Shown one piece after another: positions 50,026 to 59,160 of a DNA stretch of 64,000 bases. The notes under the pieces were generated by a model. It was not told the DNA's origin. It saw nothing but the letters and a program-made list of their open reading frames with translations, and did not search any database. The stretch comes from an uncultured Faecalibacterium sp. (GTDB lineage: Bacteria; Bacillota; Clostridia; Oscillospirales; Ruminococcaceae). The position numbers and the translations under genes were made by a program. The stretch is taken from contig CAKSZS010000003.1 of NCBI GenBank assembly GCA_934525845.1, positions 1-64,000 on the forward strand, read 5' to 3'. Each line of letters opens with the position of its first letter. Position 1 is the first letter of the stretch.

Positions 50026-52512
50026 ATGCAAGAATCTTCCAAGAATTCCAGAACTCCGTCCGGGCGGCGTCCGTCGGGTGCTGCCCGGGAGCGGCGCCTG
50101 AGCCGGCAGGTGCGCATGATCTGCCAGACACTGGCGGTAGGGATCCTGCTGCTGGTCGCAGGCTACATCATCTTCCGCCTGTACGACATCCAGATCCGGA
50201 ACGGGGACAAATACCGGCAGCTTGCCGCGCAGCAGCAGCTGCAGGATACCACCATCAAAGCCGTCCGCGGCGAGATCTACGATACCTCCGGCATCACGTT
50301 GGCGTCCACCAGCCGGGTGTGGAACATCTGGGTGGATCCCAAGGACAGCAAAGTCCTGTACACCGAGACCAAGGTGGATGAGGAAAATACCATCAAAACG
50401 GTGGATACCGCCATGTGCGAGGAACTCAGCCGGGAGCTGACCCTGCGTATCCTGTCCGGGGACGGCGAGAGCCTGGATGCGGTGGATACGACCTCGGAAG
50501 CCTATCAGACCCAGTATGACAAGATCTACAAGGCCCTGACCCAGAACGACAGCCAGTATCAGGTCCTGGCCACCAAGATGAACAACGCCATCAAGGAATC
50601 GGTGGAAAAGTACGTGGAAGCGTTCAACAAACTGCACCGGAATCCGGAGGACGGCCTCCACAAGGGAACGGTTTCCATCGGCTACGAAAAGACCTTCCAG
50701 CGCAAGTATCCCTACGGTGCGTTTGCAGCGGCGGTGCTGGGCTTTACCGATGCGGACGGCATTGGCACTTATGGCCTGGAAAAATCCTATCAGTCTACGC
50801 TGGCCGGTGTGGACGGACGCAGCATCACCAAGAGCACGCCCGGCGGTACAGCCGTTCAGGATGCCAACGCAACGACCTTTGCGGCCAAGGATGGCTCCAA
50901 TCTGGTGCTTTCGCTGGACGTGAATGTGCAGGAGATCGTGGAACGCTACCTGAACGAGGCCATTGCGGCCAACACGGTGGAAAACCGCGGCTGTGCCATC
51001 GTGATGAACGTCAAGACCGGTGCCATTCTGGCCATGGCGTCCAAGCCGGATTTCGACCCCAACAATCCGCAGGACTACAGTGCAAATCTGGCGTACCTCA
51101 CCGAGCAGGTGCAGGCGGAGCCGGAACTCTATACGCTGTACCTCAAGGATGAGAAGGGCAACTATCTCCGGGATGAAAACGGCAGTAAGATCGAAGACCC
51201 GGATCCGGATTATACCGGCACCTATCGGGATATCCTGTGGAAAAACAAAACCATCACCGAGCTGTATTACCCCGGAAGCGTGTTCAAGGTCATCACCTCC
51301 GCCATGGGGCTGGACTCCGGCGTGGCGACCATGAACACCACCTTTACCTGCGCTGGTGCTTATGGCGTGGCAAAGGAGACCTACCACTGTGCAGGCCATA
51401 AGGCCCACGGCACCATCAATATGGCGGACGCCCTGCGCCAGAGCTGCAACATTTATTACATCCAGCTGGGGCAGCGCATCGGTTCCCAGCAGTTCTACAA
51501 TTATTTTGATGCCTTCGGCTTTACCGAGCGCACCGGCGTGGATCTGCCCAGTGAGACCAGCTTCATGCAGTATTATTCCGCCGACAAACTGGGCGAAGTT
51601 CAGCTGGCCTCCTCGGCTTTCGGTCAGGCTATGGCCATCACCCCGCTGCAGATGTGCACCGCCGTGGCGGCTGCCGTCAACGGCGGCTATCTGGTCACTC
51701 CCCATGTGGTGGATAAGATCACCGACAGCAACGGCAGCGTCATCCAGGAGATCGGCGCCAACGTCCGCCGGCAGGTCATCAGTGAGACGGCCAGCGACAC
51801 CATCCGCCAGATGATGGAGTATGAGGTGGGCAACGGCACCGGCGGCGGCAAGAATGCCTATGTGTCCGGCTACCGCATCGGCGGCAAGTCCGGTACTTCG
51901 GAACAGCTGAACATGGACCGCCGTGCCGATGGCGACTATAAGAAGGTGGCATCCTTTGCGGCGGTCCTGCCGGCGGATGATCCGGAGATCCTGGTCTATG
52001 TCATGCTGGATGACCCCAACAACGCCCGAAGCGACTATTCGTCCATTCTGGCGGCACCTGTGGCCGGCAACATCATCAGCGAAGTGGCACCGTATCTGGG
52101 CATTCCCACCGATGGGGAGGACCGGAGCCAGACCATCGTCACGGTGCCGAATCTGATCGGCACCGAGTGGAGCAACGCGCAGGTGCAGCTGAACATCAAG
52201 GGCCTGAAGCACCAGCTGATGGAAAGCAGCGGCAGCCAGGTCGCGGCGGGAGTGACCTATCAGTATCCCAGCGCCGGCAGCAAGGTGCCTTACGGCACCA
52301 CCATCTACCTGTATACAGATACCTACTCGGGCAGTCAGACCGAGGTGCCGGACGTGTCCGGCAAGAGCGCTGACTTTGCCCGCCAGATGCTGGCAGCAGC
52401 GGGTCTGAACTGCGTGGTGGAGGGCACCGCCGGCGGTGTGGTCCAGAGCCAGAGCAGCGAGGCCGGTTCCAGTGTTCAGCGTGGTACCATCGTGACCGTG
52501 ACCTGCGGGTAA
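50026..52512 (+). CDS. ftsI: Penicillin-binding protein (FtsI/SpoVD type) with two PASTA domains
   Basis: 828 residues from MQESSKNSRTPS (ATG 50026, AGGAG upstream). One membrane helix (about 35-57), dimerisation domain with RGEIYDTSGITLAST, transpeptidase with SxxK in YYPGSVFKV, SCN in RQSCNIYYI and KSG in GGKSGTSEQL, then two PASTA repeats (TVPNLIGTEWSNAQ and EVPDVSGKSADFAR) at about 705-828. Class B PBP of division or sporulation. Confidence 0.95.
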   Translation: MQESSKNSRTPSGRRPSGAARERRLSRQVRMICQTLAVGILLLVAGYIIFRLYDIQIRNGDKYRQLAAQQQLQDTTIKAVRGEIYDTSGITLASTSRVWNIWVDPKDSKVLYTETKVDEENTIKTVDTAMCEELSRELTLRILSGDGESLDAVDTTSEAYQTQYDKIYKALTQNDSQYQVLATKMNNAIKESVEKYVEAFNKLHRNPEDGLHKGTVSIGYEKTFQRKYPYGAFAAAVLGFTDADGIGTYGLEKSYQSTLAGVDGRSITKSTPGGTAVQDANATTFAAKDGSNLVLSLDVNVQEIVERYLNEAIAANTVENRGCAIVMNVKTGAILAMASKPDFDPNNPQDYSANLAYLTEQVQAEPELYTLYLKDEKGNYLRDENGSKIEDPDPDYTGTYRDILWKNKTITELYYPGSVFKVITSAMGLDSGVATMNTTFTCAGAYGVAKETYHCAGHKAHGTINMADALRQSCNIYYIQLGQRIGSQQFYNYFDAFGFTERTGVDLPSETSFMQYYSADKLGEVQLASSAFGQAMAITPLQMCTAVAAAVNGGYLVTPHVVDKITDSNGSVIQEIGANVRRQVISETASDTIRQMMEYEVGNGTGGGKNAYVSGYRIGGKSGTSEQLNMDRRADGDYKKVASFAAVLPADDPEILVYVMLDDPNNARSDYSSILAAPVAGNIISEVAPYLGIPTDGEDRSQTIVTVPNLIGTEWSNAQVQLNIKGLKHQLMESSGSQVAAGVTYQYPSAGSKVPYGTTIYLYTDTYSGSQTEVPDVSGKSADFARQMLAAAGLNCVVEGTAGGVVQSQSSEAGSSVQRGTIVTVTCG

Positions 52513-52520
52513 AACTGGAA

Positions 52521-52592
52521 AGCGCCCTCATCCGTCGCTGATGCGGCAGCTTCTTCCGACGGTGCCGGATGCGGGTGTTCCAATAGCAGTCA
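52521..52592. repeat. Degenerate repeat fragment in PBP-murF gap
   Basis: CCCTCATCCGTCGCTGATGC, followed by CGGCAGCTTCTTCC, resembles the left end of the MITE-like elements, and CATCCG pairs with CGGATG. It is a partial or diverged copy. Confidence 0.4.
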
Positions 52593-52616
52593 GATCAAAA
52601 GAGAGGGGAAATACCA

Positions 52617-53999
52617 ATGGAAAAGATCCATGCAAGCAAGCTTCTGGCAGGGCTGGTGCCTGCCGGTTTTCTCACAAGTGATCCGGAAGTGGAACTGGTC
52701 ACGACAGACAGCCGCGAAGTGCGTCCCGGCTGCATCTTCGTGGCGTTCCCCGGTGAAAAATTCGATGGCCACAACTTTGCAGCCAAGGCGCTGGAGGATG
52801 GTGCCGCCTTTGTGGTGGTGAACCATCCGGTGGAGGGCGTCCCGGCGGAAAAGGCTGTGCTCTGCCCGGACAGCTACCACGCCATGATGGTCATGGGCGC
52901 AAACTACCGCAAGCAGTACCACCCCAAGGTGGTGGGAGTGACCGGCAGCGTGGGCAAGACTACCACCAAGCAGATGACTTATGCGGCCCTGTGCGGCTTC
53001 GGCAATACCATCAAGACCGAGGGCAACCAGAACAATGAACTGGGAATGCCCCGCACCCTGATGCGCATCGGGGCAGACACCGAGTATGCAGTGATCGAGA
53101 TGGGCATGAGCCATGCCGGAGAGATCGATCGTCTGGCCCGCGCCGCCCGCCCGGATGTGGGCATCATCACCTGCATCGGCGTGTCCCACATCGGCAACCT
53201 GGGCAGCCAGGAAAACATCTGCAAGGCCAAGCTGGAGATCTGCAGCGGTCTGGCGGAGGGTGCCCCGCTGGTGCTGAACTACGATGACAAGTTCCTGCGC
53301 GCGGCAAAACTGCCGGATCATGTGCGTCCGGTGTGGTTCAGCCTCGTGGATGAGAACGCGGATGTCTGTGCGCTGTCCATCCGGCAGGAACCGGACGGCA
53401 TGAGCTTCGTGCTGGAAGATCAGGAAGAAGGCACCTTTATGGTGAAGATCCCGGCCATGGGCAGGCACAATGTGGCCAATGCACTGGCCGCTTACTGCGC
53501 GGCCACCCGTCTGGGCTGTGATGCCCGCAAGGTGATCCAGGGACTGTCCAATTTTGAGCAGACCGGACGCCGCCAGAAGGTGGTGCAGAGCAAGGGCGTG
53601 ACCGTGATCGAGGACTGCTACAACGCCAACCCCGACAGTATGAAGGCTGCCCTGGCCATGTTCAGGGAGTTTCCCTGCAAGCGCCGCTTTGCCCTGCTGG
53701 GCGATATGCTGGAACTGGGCGGCCTGAGCCGCGAAGCCCACGAGGAACTGGGCCGTCTGGCGGCAGACAGCAGCCTGTACTGCCTGGTGACCTACGGCGA
53801 GCAGGCCAAGCGCACCGCTGTGGTGGCGGCTGCCAGGGGCCTGAAGACCCTGCACGCGACCAACTACCGTGAGGCGGCAGATGCCCTGCTGAACCGGATG
53901 CTGCCCGGCGATGCCCTGCTGGTCAAGGCCAGCCGCGGCATGGCACTGGAAAAAGTGCTGGAAATTTTCTACGCAGAGCAGAAAGATGTCGAAGAATAA
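52617..53999 (+). CDS. murF: UDP-N-acetylmuramoyl-tripeptide--D-alanyl-D-alanine ligase
   Basis: 460 residues. Mur ligase ATP loop GVTGSVGKTTTKQ (about 102-114), EMGMSHAGEI and CYNANPDSMKAAL identify MurF. Adds D-Ala-D-Ala to the UDP-MurNAc-tripeptide. GAGAGGGG precedes the ATG. Confidence 0.96.
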   Translation: MEKIHASKLLAGLVPAGFLTSDPEVELVTTDSREVRPGCIFVAFPGEKFDGHNFAAKALEDGAAFVVVNHPVEGVPAEKAVLCPDSYHAMMVMGANYRKQYHPKVVGVTGSVGKTTTKQMTYAALCGFGNTIKTEGNQNNELGMPRTLMRIGADTEYAVIEMGMSHAGEIDRLARAARPDVGIITCIGVSHIGNLGSQENICKAKLEICSGLAEGAPLVLNYDDKFLRAAKLPDHVRPVWFSLVDENADVCALSIRQEPDGMSFVLEDQEEGTFMVKIPAMGRHNVANALAAYCAATRLGCDARKVIQGLSNFEQTGRRQKVVQSKGVTVIEDCYNANPDSMKAALAMFREFPCKRRFALLGDMLELGGLSREAHEELGRLAADSSLYCLVTYGEQAKRTAVVAAARGLKTLHATNYREAADALLNRMLPGDALLVKASRGMALEKVLEIFYAEQKDVEE

Positions 54000-54029
54000 C
54001 AAATCGGCAAAAATTGGAGTATCAGTCCT

Positions 54030-55037
54030 ATGATTCGTTTCGCCTTGGTCGCCGCGTCAACGCTGGGATTTGTGCTGACGGCGGCGCTCGGCAATCTGAT
54101 GGTGCCGCTCCTGCGGGAGCTGGAAAACACCCGGGCGCGGCAGACTCGGAAAGAGGAAAAAGAAGAAAAGCAGCCGGAGGCACAGCCGGCGCCGACGCTG
54201 GGCGGGCTTTGCCTGATGGTGGGTACGCTGACGGCGGCGGGCATGGGCTGGATGGCTGCCTGCATCGCACAGCCGGAGCTGCTGGGCAGTGACCGCCTGC
54301 TGATGAGCCGTCTGCTGCTGACCCTGTTCGGAGCGCTGGCTTTCGGCGCTGTCGGGCTGGCGGAGGATCTGGTGCGTCTGCGCACCGGGTCGCCGCTGGG
54401 GCTGCGGCGGGGCGTCCGGCTGAGCCTGGAAGCGGCGGCCGCGGCGGCGGAACTGCTGCTGCTGAACGCGAAGGGCTGCCTGTCCACCGGGGTACAGCTG
54501 GCCGACCGCTATGTGGAGCTGGGCGCAGCTGCGCCGCTGCTCTGGGGGCTGGTGCTGGTAGCGCTGGCCGAAAGTGCCCGCGCGGCGGACGGTGCCGACG
54601 GAACGGTCTGCGGGGCGTCCTTTGTCACCATGCTGGGGCTGATGGTGCTGGAAACACAGTTGGGCTGGTTTCCGCTGGCGGTGCTTCCGGCAGCGCTGGC
54701 CGGGGCGCTGATGGCCTTTCTTCTGTGGAATTTCCCGCCGGCAAAGATGCATCCCGGCCGGTGCGGGAGCCTGTTTCTGGCCGGAATGATCGGGTGCGGG
54801 CCGCTGTGTATGGGGTATGCAGAACTCAGTGTTCCGCTGGCGCTGCCTTTCTGGGCAGAGGGCGGCATGGTGCTGCTGCAGATCCTGCATTTCCGCTGCA
54901 CCGGCAGGCCGCTGTTCCGGGCTGCACCGCTGCACCGCTGGCTGGAAAAGCGCGGCGTCAGCGCAGTGAATATTTTTTATACCATCTGCGTATTGAGCGT
55001 GTGCGGGCTGCTGCTCGCCATGCGCCTGGTGCGCTGA
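54030..55037 (+). CDS. mraY: MraY-family membrane transferase homologue with lost catalytic residues
   Basis: 335 residues, about ten membrane helices, in the usual mraY position between murF and ftsW. The alignable blocks are there: PTLGG, GLAEDLVRL for G(F/L)xDDYxK, RAADGADG for NLTDGLDG, PPAKMHPGRCGSL for YPAxxFMGDxGSL, and APLHRW for APIHHH. In these, Asp-Asp becomes Glu112-Asp113, the MGD aspartate becomes Arg244 and His-His-His becomes His302-Arg303-Trp304. It is probably not an active lipid I synthase; a working MraY may be elsewhere in the genome. Confidence 0.75.
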   Translation: MIRFALVAASTLGFVLTAALGNLMVPLLRELENTRARQTRKEEKEEKQPEAQPAPTLGGLCLMVGTLTAAGMGWMAACIAQPELLGSDRLLMSRLLLTLFGALAFGAVGLAEDLVRLRTGSPLGLRRGVRLSLEAAAAAAELLLLNAKGCLSTGVQLADRYVELGAAAPLLWGLVLVALAESARAADGADGTVCGASFVTMLGLMVLETQLGWFPLAVLPAALAGALMAFLLWNFPPAKMHPGRCGSLFLAGMIGCGPLCMGYAELSVPLALPFWAEGGMVLLQILHFRCTGRPLFRAAPLHRWLEKRGVSAVNIFYTICVLSVCGLLLAMRLVR

Positions 55038-55071
55038 ACTGATTTTTTGGGGAAAGAGGGGTGGCACGCCG

Positions 55072-56376
55072 ATGGCAGCCAACCGCAAAAAACAAAAGAC
55101 GCCGGTGGCAGTCTTTCAGAAGGACCCGGGGCCGTGGTCTCCGCTGCTCATCAACTGGCTGTTCACGCTGGGCGTGATCCTGGTGTTCGGCATCGTGATG
55201 CTGTTCAGCGCCAGCTATACCACGGGCTATCTGCGCAAAGGCAGCAGTTTTTATTTTGCCGGCAAGCAGGCGCTCTTTCTGCTGGCTGGCGTTGTGGCGA
55301 TGTTCATTATGAGCTATGTGGACCACCGGTTCCTGCGCAAGCTGGTGTGGCCAGGTTATTTCATCGTACTGGCATTGCTGGTGATTACCCTGGCCATGCC
55401 GCCCATCAACGGCTGTAAGCGCTGGATCACGCTGCCTCTCTTGTCTCTGCAGACTTCGGAACTGGCAAAGTTTGAGATGATCCTGCTCACAGCGCACCTG
55501 GCAGCGGACGCACCGCGGCTCCGGCGGAAGCCCGGCGAAAAATTGCGCATGGGGAAATGGGTTTATGTACGGGTCTGGCGGCAGCTGGTCTGGCCGATGC
55601 TCTGGGTGATCCCGGTACTGGGCCTGCTTTTTCTGGAACCGCATATGTCTGCCATGATCCTGACGGTGGCCATTATGGGCACCATCCTGCTGCTCAGCGG
55701 CAGCGGCGGCATCCTGACCTGGGCAGGGTCGGGCGTTGCCGTTGTTACGCTGGAAACGCTGCTGTCCCATGTGGATTCCATTCCGTACCTGCAGAAGCGT
55801 CTGGACGGCTGGACGCAGGATCTGAGCCTGATGACCTCACAGACCCGGCAAAGCCTGTACGCCATCGGCTCCGGCGGTCTGACCGGCCTGGGGCTGGGCA
55901 ACAGCGTGGAAAAGCAGCTCTGGCTGCCGGAGAGCAACAACGACTTCGTGTTCAGCGTGGTGTGCGAGGAGCTGGGCTTCATCGGTGCCGTGCTGGTCAT
56001 CGTGCTGTTCCTGCTGCTGATCGTGCAGGGACTGCTGATCGCCTACCGCGCTGAGAATCTGTACTGCACCATGGTGGGTCTGGGCATCGTGGCACAGATC
56101 GCCTGGCAGGTGTTCTGCAACATCGCGGTGGTCACGAACGCCCTGCCCAATACCGGCATCAGTCTGCCCTTCTTTTCCTCCGGCGGCACCAGCCTGCTGC
56201 TGCTGCTCATTGAAATGGGCGTTCTGCTCAACATCGGGCGCAACGGCGAACGGGCAGCAGAACAGCGGAAAGCGGCGCGTCTGGCGAAGGAACAGGAGCA
56301 GGCAGAGCGCGAACAGCTTCTGCGGGAGAAAACCATCGTGCTGGCCGATGCCCGTGCCGCGCGTACCGAAGAATAA
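55072..56376 (+). CDS. ftsW: SEDS-family peptidoglycan polymerase FtsW/SpoVE
   Basis: 434 residues, about ten membrane helices. VDHRFLRKL, LEPHMSAMIL and PLPNTGISLPFFSSGG-type region (ALPNTGISLPFFSSGGTSL) are the SEDS signatures. Long charged C-terminal tail (about 390-434). Partner of the PBP. Confidence 0.94.
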   Translation: MAANRKKQKTPVAVFQKDPGPWSPLLINWLFTLGVILVFGIVMLFSASYTTGYLRKGSSFYFAGKQALFLLAGVVAMFIMSYVDHRFLRKLVWPGYFIVLALLVITLAMPPINGCKRWITLPLLSLQTSELAKFEMILLTAHLAADAPRLRRKPGEKLRMGKWVYVRVWRQLVWPMLWVIPVLGLLFLEPHMSAMILTVAIMGTILLLSGSGGILTWAGSGVAVVTLETLLSHVDSIPYLQKRLDGWTQDLSLMTSQTRQSLYAIGSGGLTGLGLGNSVEKQLWLPESNNDFVFSVVCEELGFIGAVLVIVLFLLLIVQGLLIAYRAENLYCTMVGLGIVAQIAWQVFCNIAVVTNALPNTGISLPFFSSGGTSLLLLLIEMGVLLNIGRNGERAAEQRKAARLAKEQEQAEREQLLREKTIVLADARAARTEE

Positions 56377-56440
56377 GATGAGAGGATCGCTTTGAGGCAA
56401 TCGGCCCAAAAGCATCCCATAGGATCGAGGAGGATTTACC

Positions 56441-57568
56441 ATGCGTGTTCTGATCGCTGCCGGCGGCACGGCCGGCCATATCAACCCCGCGCTTGCCATT
56501 GCAGGCGCTCTGAAAAAAGCCGATCCTTCGGCGGAAATCCATTTTGCAGGCCGCAGGGAAGGCATGGAGTACCGTCTGGTCACCCAGGCGGGCTACCCTT
56601 TCCACCACATTGAGATCACCGGCTTCCAGCGCAAGGTCTCGCTGCACAACATCAAGCGGAACATTGTCACGCTGTGGAATCTGGCGCTTTCCGGCCCCAA
56701 GGCCAAGGCCATGATGAAGGAAGTCAAGCCGGATCTGGTCATCGGCTGCGGCGGCTATGTGTCCGGCCCGGTGGTGCGCTGTGCTGCCAGGATGGGCATC
56801 CACACCGCCCTGCATGAGCAGAACGCCTTCCCCGGTGTGACCAACAAGCTGCTGGCACCGGATGTGGACATCGTGTTTGCTGCAGTTCCCGCCGCAGTGG
56901 AAAAGCTGGGTGCCCCGGAAAAGACCGTTGTGGTGGGCAATCCGGTGCGTCCGGAAGTCTTCACGCAGGCCGGGAACCGTGAGGCGATCCGTGCACAGCT
57001 GGGGGCCGGAGACCGCACCGTGATCCTGTCCTTCGGCGGCAGTCTGGGTGCCCGCCGGGTCAACGAAGTGGTGGCCGACCTGTGTGCCTGGGAACAGCAC
57101 GAACACAAGCCGGTGCTGCACCTGCACGCCACCGGCCAGTACGGCGTGCAGCTGTTCCAGGATCTGGAACAGCAGAAAGGCTTCACCCCCGGAAAAAGCC
57201 TTGTGGTCAAGGAGTACATTAACAATATGCCGGAGCTGCTGGCAGCAGCGGATCTGGTCATCAGCCGTGCCGGTGCGCTGACGCTGGCCGAGCTGGAAGC
57301 AGTAGGACGCGCGGCGGTGCTGATCCCCAGCCCCAACGTGGCGGAAAATCACCAGTACTACAACGCCATGGAACTGCAGAAGGCCGGCGCGGCAGTGGTC
57401 ATTGAAGAGAAAGACCTGACCGGCGAGAAGCTGGTGGACACGGTGTCCGGCCTGCTGGCACAGCCCGGCAAGCTGGCAGAGATGGGCAGAAATGCCCGGG
57501 CACTCTCGGTGGATGACAGCCTGGACCGCATTGCTGCCGCCCTGCTGAAACTGGTGAACGGAAAGTAA
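56441..57568 (+). CDS. murG: UDP-N-acetylglucosamine--lipid I transferase
   Basis: 375 residues. GGTAGHINPALAIAGAL near the start and HEQNAFPGVTNKL are the MurG signatures; C-terminal GALTLAELEAVGRAAVLIPSP binds UDP-GlcNAc. Peripheral membrane enzyme forming lipid II. GAGGAGG precedes the ATG. Confidence 0.96.
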   Translation: MRVLIAAGGTAGHINPALAIAGALKKADPSAEIHFAGRREGMEYRLVTQAGYPFHHIEITGFQRKVSLHNIKRNIVTLWNLALSGPKAKAMMKEVKPDLVIGCGGYVSGPVVRCAARMGIHTALHEQNAFPGVTNKLLAPDVDIVFAAVPAAVEKLGAPEKTVVVGNPVRPEVFTQAGNREAIRAQLGAGDRTVILSFGGSLGARRVNEVVADLCAWEQHEHKPVLHLHATGQYGVQLFQDLEQQKGFTPGKSLVVKEYINNMPELLAAADLVISRAGALTLAELEAVGRAAVLIPSPNVAENHQYYNAMELQKAGAAVVIEEKDLTGEKLVDTVSGLLAQPGKLAEMGRNARALSVDDSLDRIAAALLKLVNGK

Positions 57569-57601
57569 AACCGAACGGATCAACGAGAGAAGGTGCATTT
57601 C

Positions 57602-59131
57602 ATGCCGCAGTATGGCAGCAATCAGGGCGGGGGAAACGGTTGGAACCGCGACTCACTGCGTTTCACAACACCTTCACAACCTGAACAACGGCCCGCTGCC
57701 CAGCCGCCGCAGGAGAGTGAATACGGCTTCAATGGAGAGCCGCTCAGTCTGCCGCGTGCCCGCTCTGCCAGCGGAACGGTGCGGCGGACCCGCACAGACA
57801 ACAGCATTGAATTCCCCACGCAGGCGCGGCAGCTCCATACGGAGGAAGCCGCACCGTCCCGGCGCAGAAGCGGTGCAGGCAGCACAGCTGCCGGCCGGAC
57901 TGCATCGCAGCGCCCCCGCACGGCACAGTCCGGCACAAAACGCAGGGCGGCTCCGCAGTCCGGGCCAAAGCGCGGCACGGCCGCAGCACGGCAGCACCCG
58001 CAGGGCCAGAAGCAGCGCCCGCAGAATGCGGCGCCGCGGGACCCGCGCCGGAAAGAACAGCGCAAAAAGCGCAAGGTGACCCGCGCGGTGATGCGCCGCC
58101 GCCGGATGATGCGCCGCCTGGCCGCCTTTGCGGTTCTGCTGGTCGTCATCGGCGTGGGCTTTTACCTGACCCTGACCATGCTGTTCCGCATCAACAGCAT
58201 TCAGGTGCAGACGGCGGACGGCGCACAGGTGCAGGAGATCGCAGGCTACACCAGCGACCAGATCCTGCAGGCGCTGGGCGTCCAGAACGAGGACAACATT
58301 TTCAGCTTTGACCCCAAGAGCAAGGCTGCTGCACTGGAGCGGCAGTTCCCGCTGCTGGAATCGATCCAGGTGGAACGGGATTACCCCAACGCCGTGGTGG
58401 TGCGGGTGACCGAAGCCACGGCCGTCTATGCAATGCAGACCACCAGCGGCTGGCTGACCCTGTCCGACCATTTCAAGATCCTGGCCTGCGATGCTGCACA
58501 GCCAGCCGGGCTGTGCACGCTGTACGGCGGGGATCCGGTATCGGTGCAGCCGGGCGACCAGCTGACCTTTGAAGCGCCGCAGCCGGAGTCTGCTGCAGCA
58601 TCGGAGGACGCATCCGAAGCATCGTCTGCCGCAGAAGAAGTTCCGGAGGACAATCGCTTGGATACGCTGGAGACCCTGCGCTCCAAGCTGGAGGAATACG
58701 GCCTGCTGGCGGATGTGACCCGTATGGAATTTGCGGATACCGACAATGTGGCGTTCCTGTACCAGGATCGCATCAGCGTGCTGCTGGGCACCCTGAACGA
58801 TCTGGACGCGAAGATAAAGTATGTGAGCTACATCGTGAACAACGAGGACGGCAAGGGCTGTGCACCGACCGATACCGGCAAGCTGGATCTGAGCCATGTC
58901 AGCGCGTCCAATGTCCCCAAATTCTATCTGGCACAGGGCGAGCCGACTCTGCCGTCCGGTTATGTTGTACCGGCAGCGGTGGAGGAACCTGCCGCATCGG
59001 AACCGGCGGAGGACACAGCAGACAGTGACAGCACCGCTGCACCGGCGGATGCACCGGCATCGGCAGAGGACGAAGCCCCGCTGACCGACCCGGCACGCAT
59101 GACGGCGGTGGACGATGAAAACCCCATGTAA
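57602..59131 (+). CDS. ftsQ: FtsQ/DivIB division protein with long disordered tails
   Basis: 509 residues from ATG 57602 (GAGAAGG upstream). The first 170 residues are Arg/Gln/Ala-rich and disordered (many RR and AAPS). A membrane helix (about 180-200) is followed by a POTRA domain (INSIQVQTADGAQVQEIAGYTSDQILQALG) and beta domain. The end is an acidic, Ala/Glu/Thr-rich tail of about 70 residues. Much longer than E. coli FtsQ (276). Confidence 0.9.
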   Translation: MPQYGSNQGGGNGWNRDSLRFTTPSQPEQRPAAQPPQESEYGFNGEPLSLPRARSASGTVRRTRTDNSIEFPTQARQLHTEEAAPSRRRSGAGSTAAGRTASQRPRTAQSGTKRRAAPQSGPKRGTAAARQHPQGQKQRPQNAAPRDPRRKEQRKKRKVTRAVMRRRRMMRRLAAFAVLLVVIGVGFYLTLTMLFRINSIQVQTADGAQVQEIAGYTSDQILQALGVQNEDNIFSFDPKSKAAALERQFPLLESIQVERDYPNAVVVRVTEATAVYAMQTTSGWLTLSDHFKILACDAAQPAGLCTLYGGDPVSVQPGDQLTFEAPQPESAAASEDASEASSAAEEVPEDNRLDTLETLRSKLEEYGLLADVTRMEFADTDNVAFLYQDRISVLLGTLNDLDAKIKYVSYIVNNEDGKGCAPTDTGKLDLSHVSASNVPKFYLAQGEPTLPSGYVVPAAVEEPAASEPAEDTADSDSTAAPADAPASAEDEAPLTDPARMTAVDDENPM

Positions 59132-59160
59132 AATACAAGTTAGCAGAGGAGTGTTGCAGC

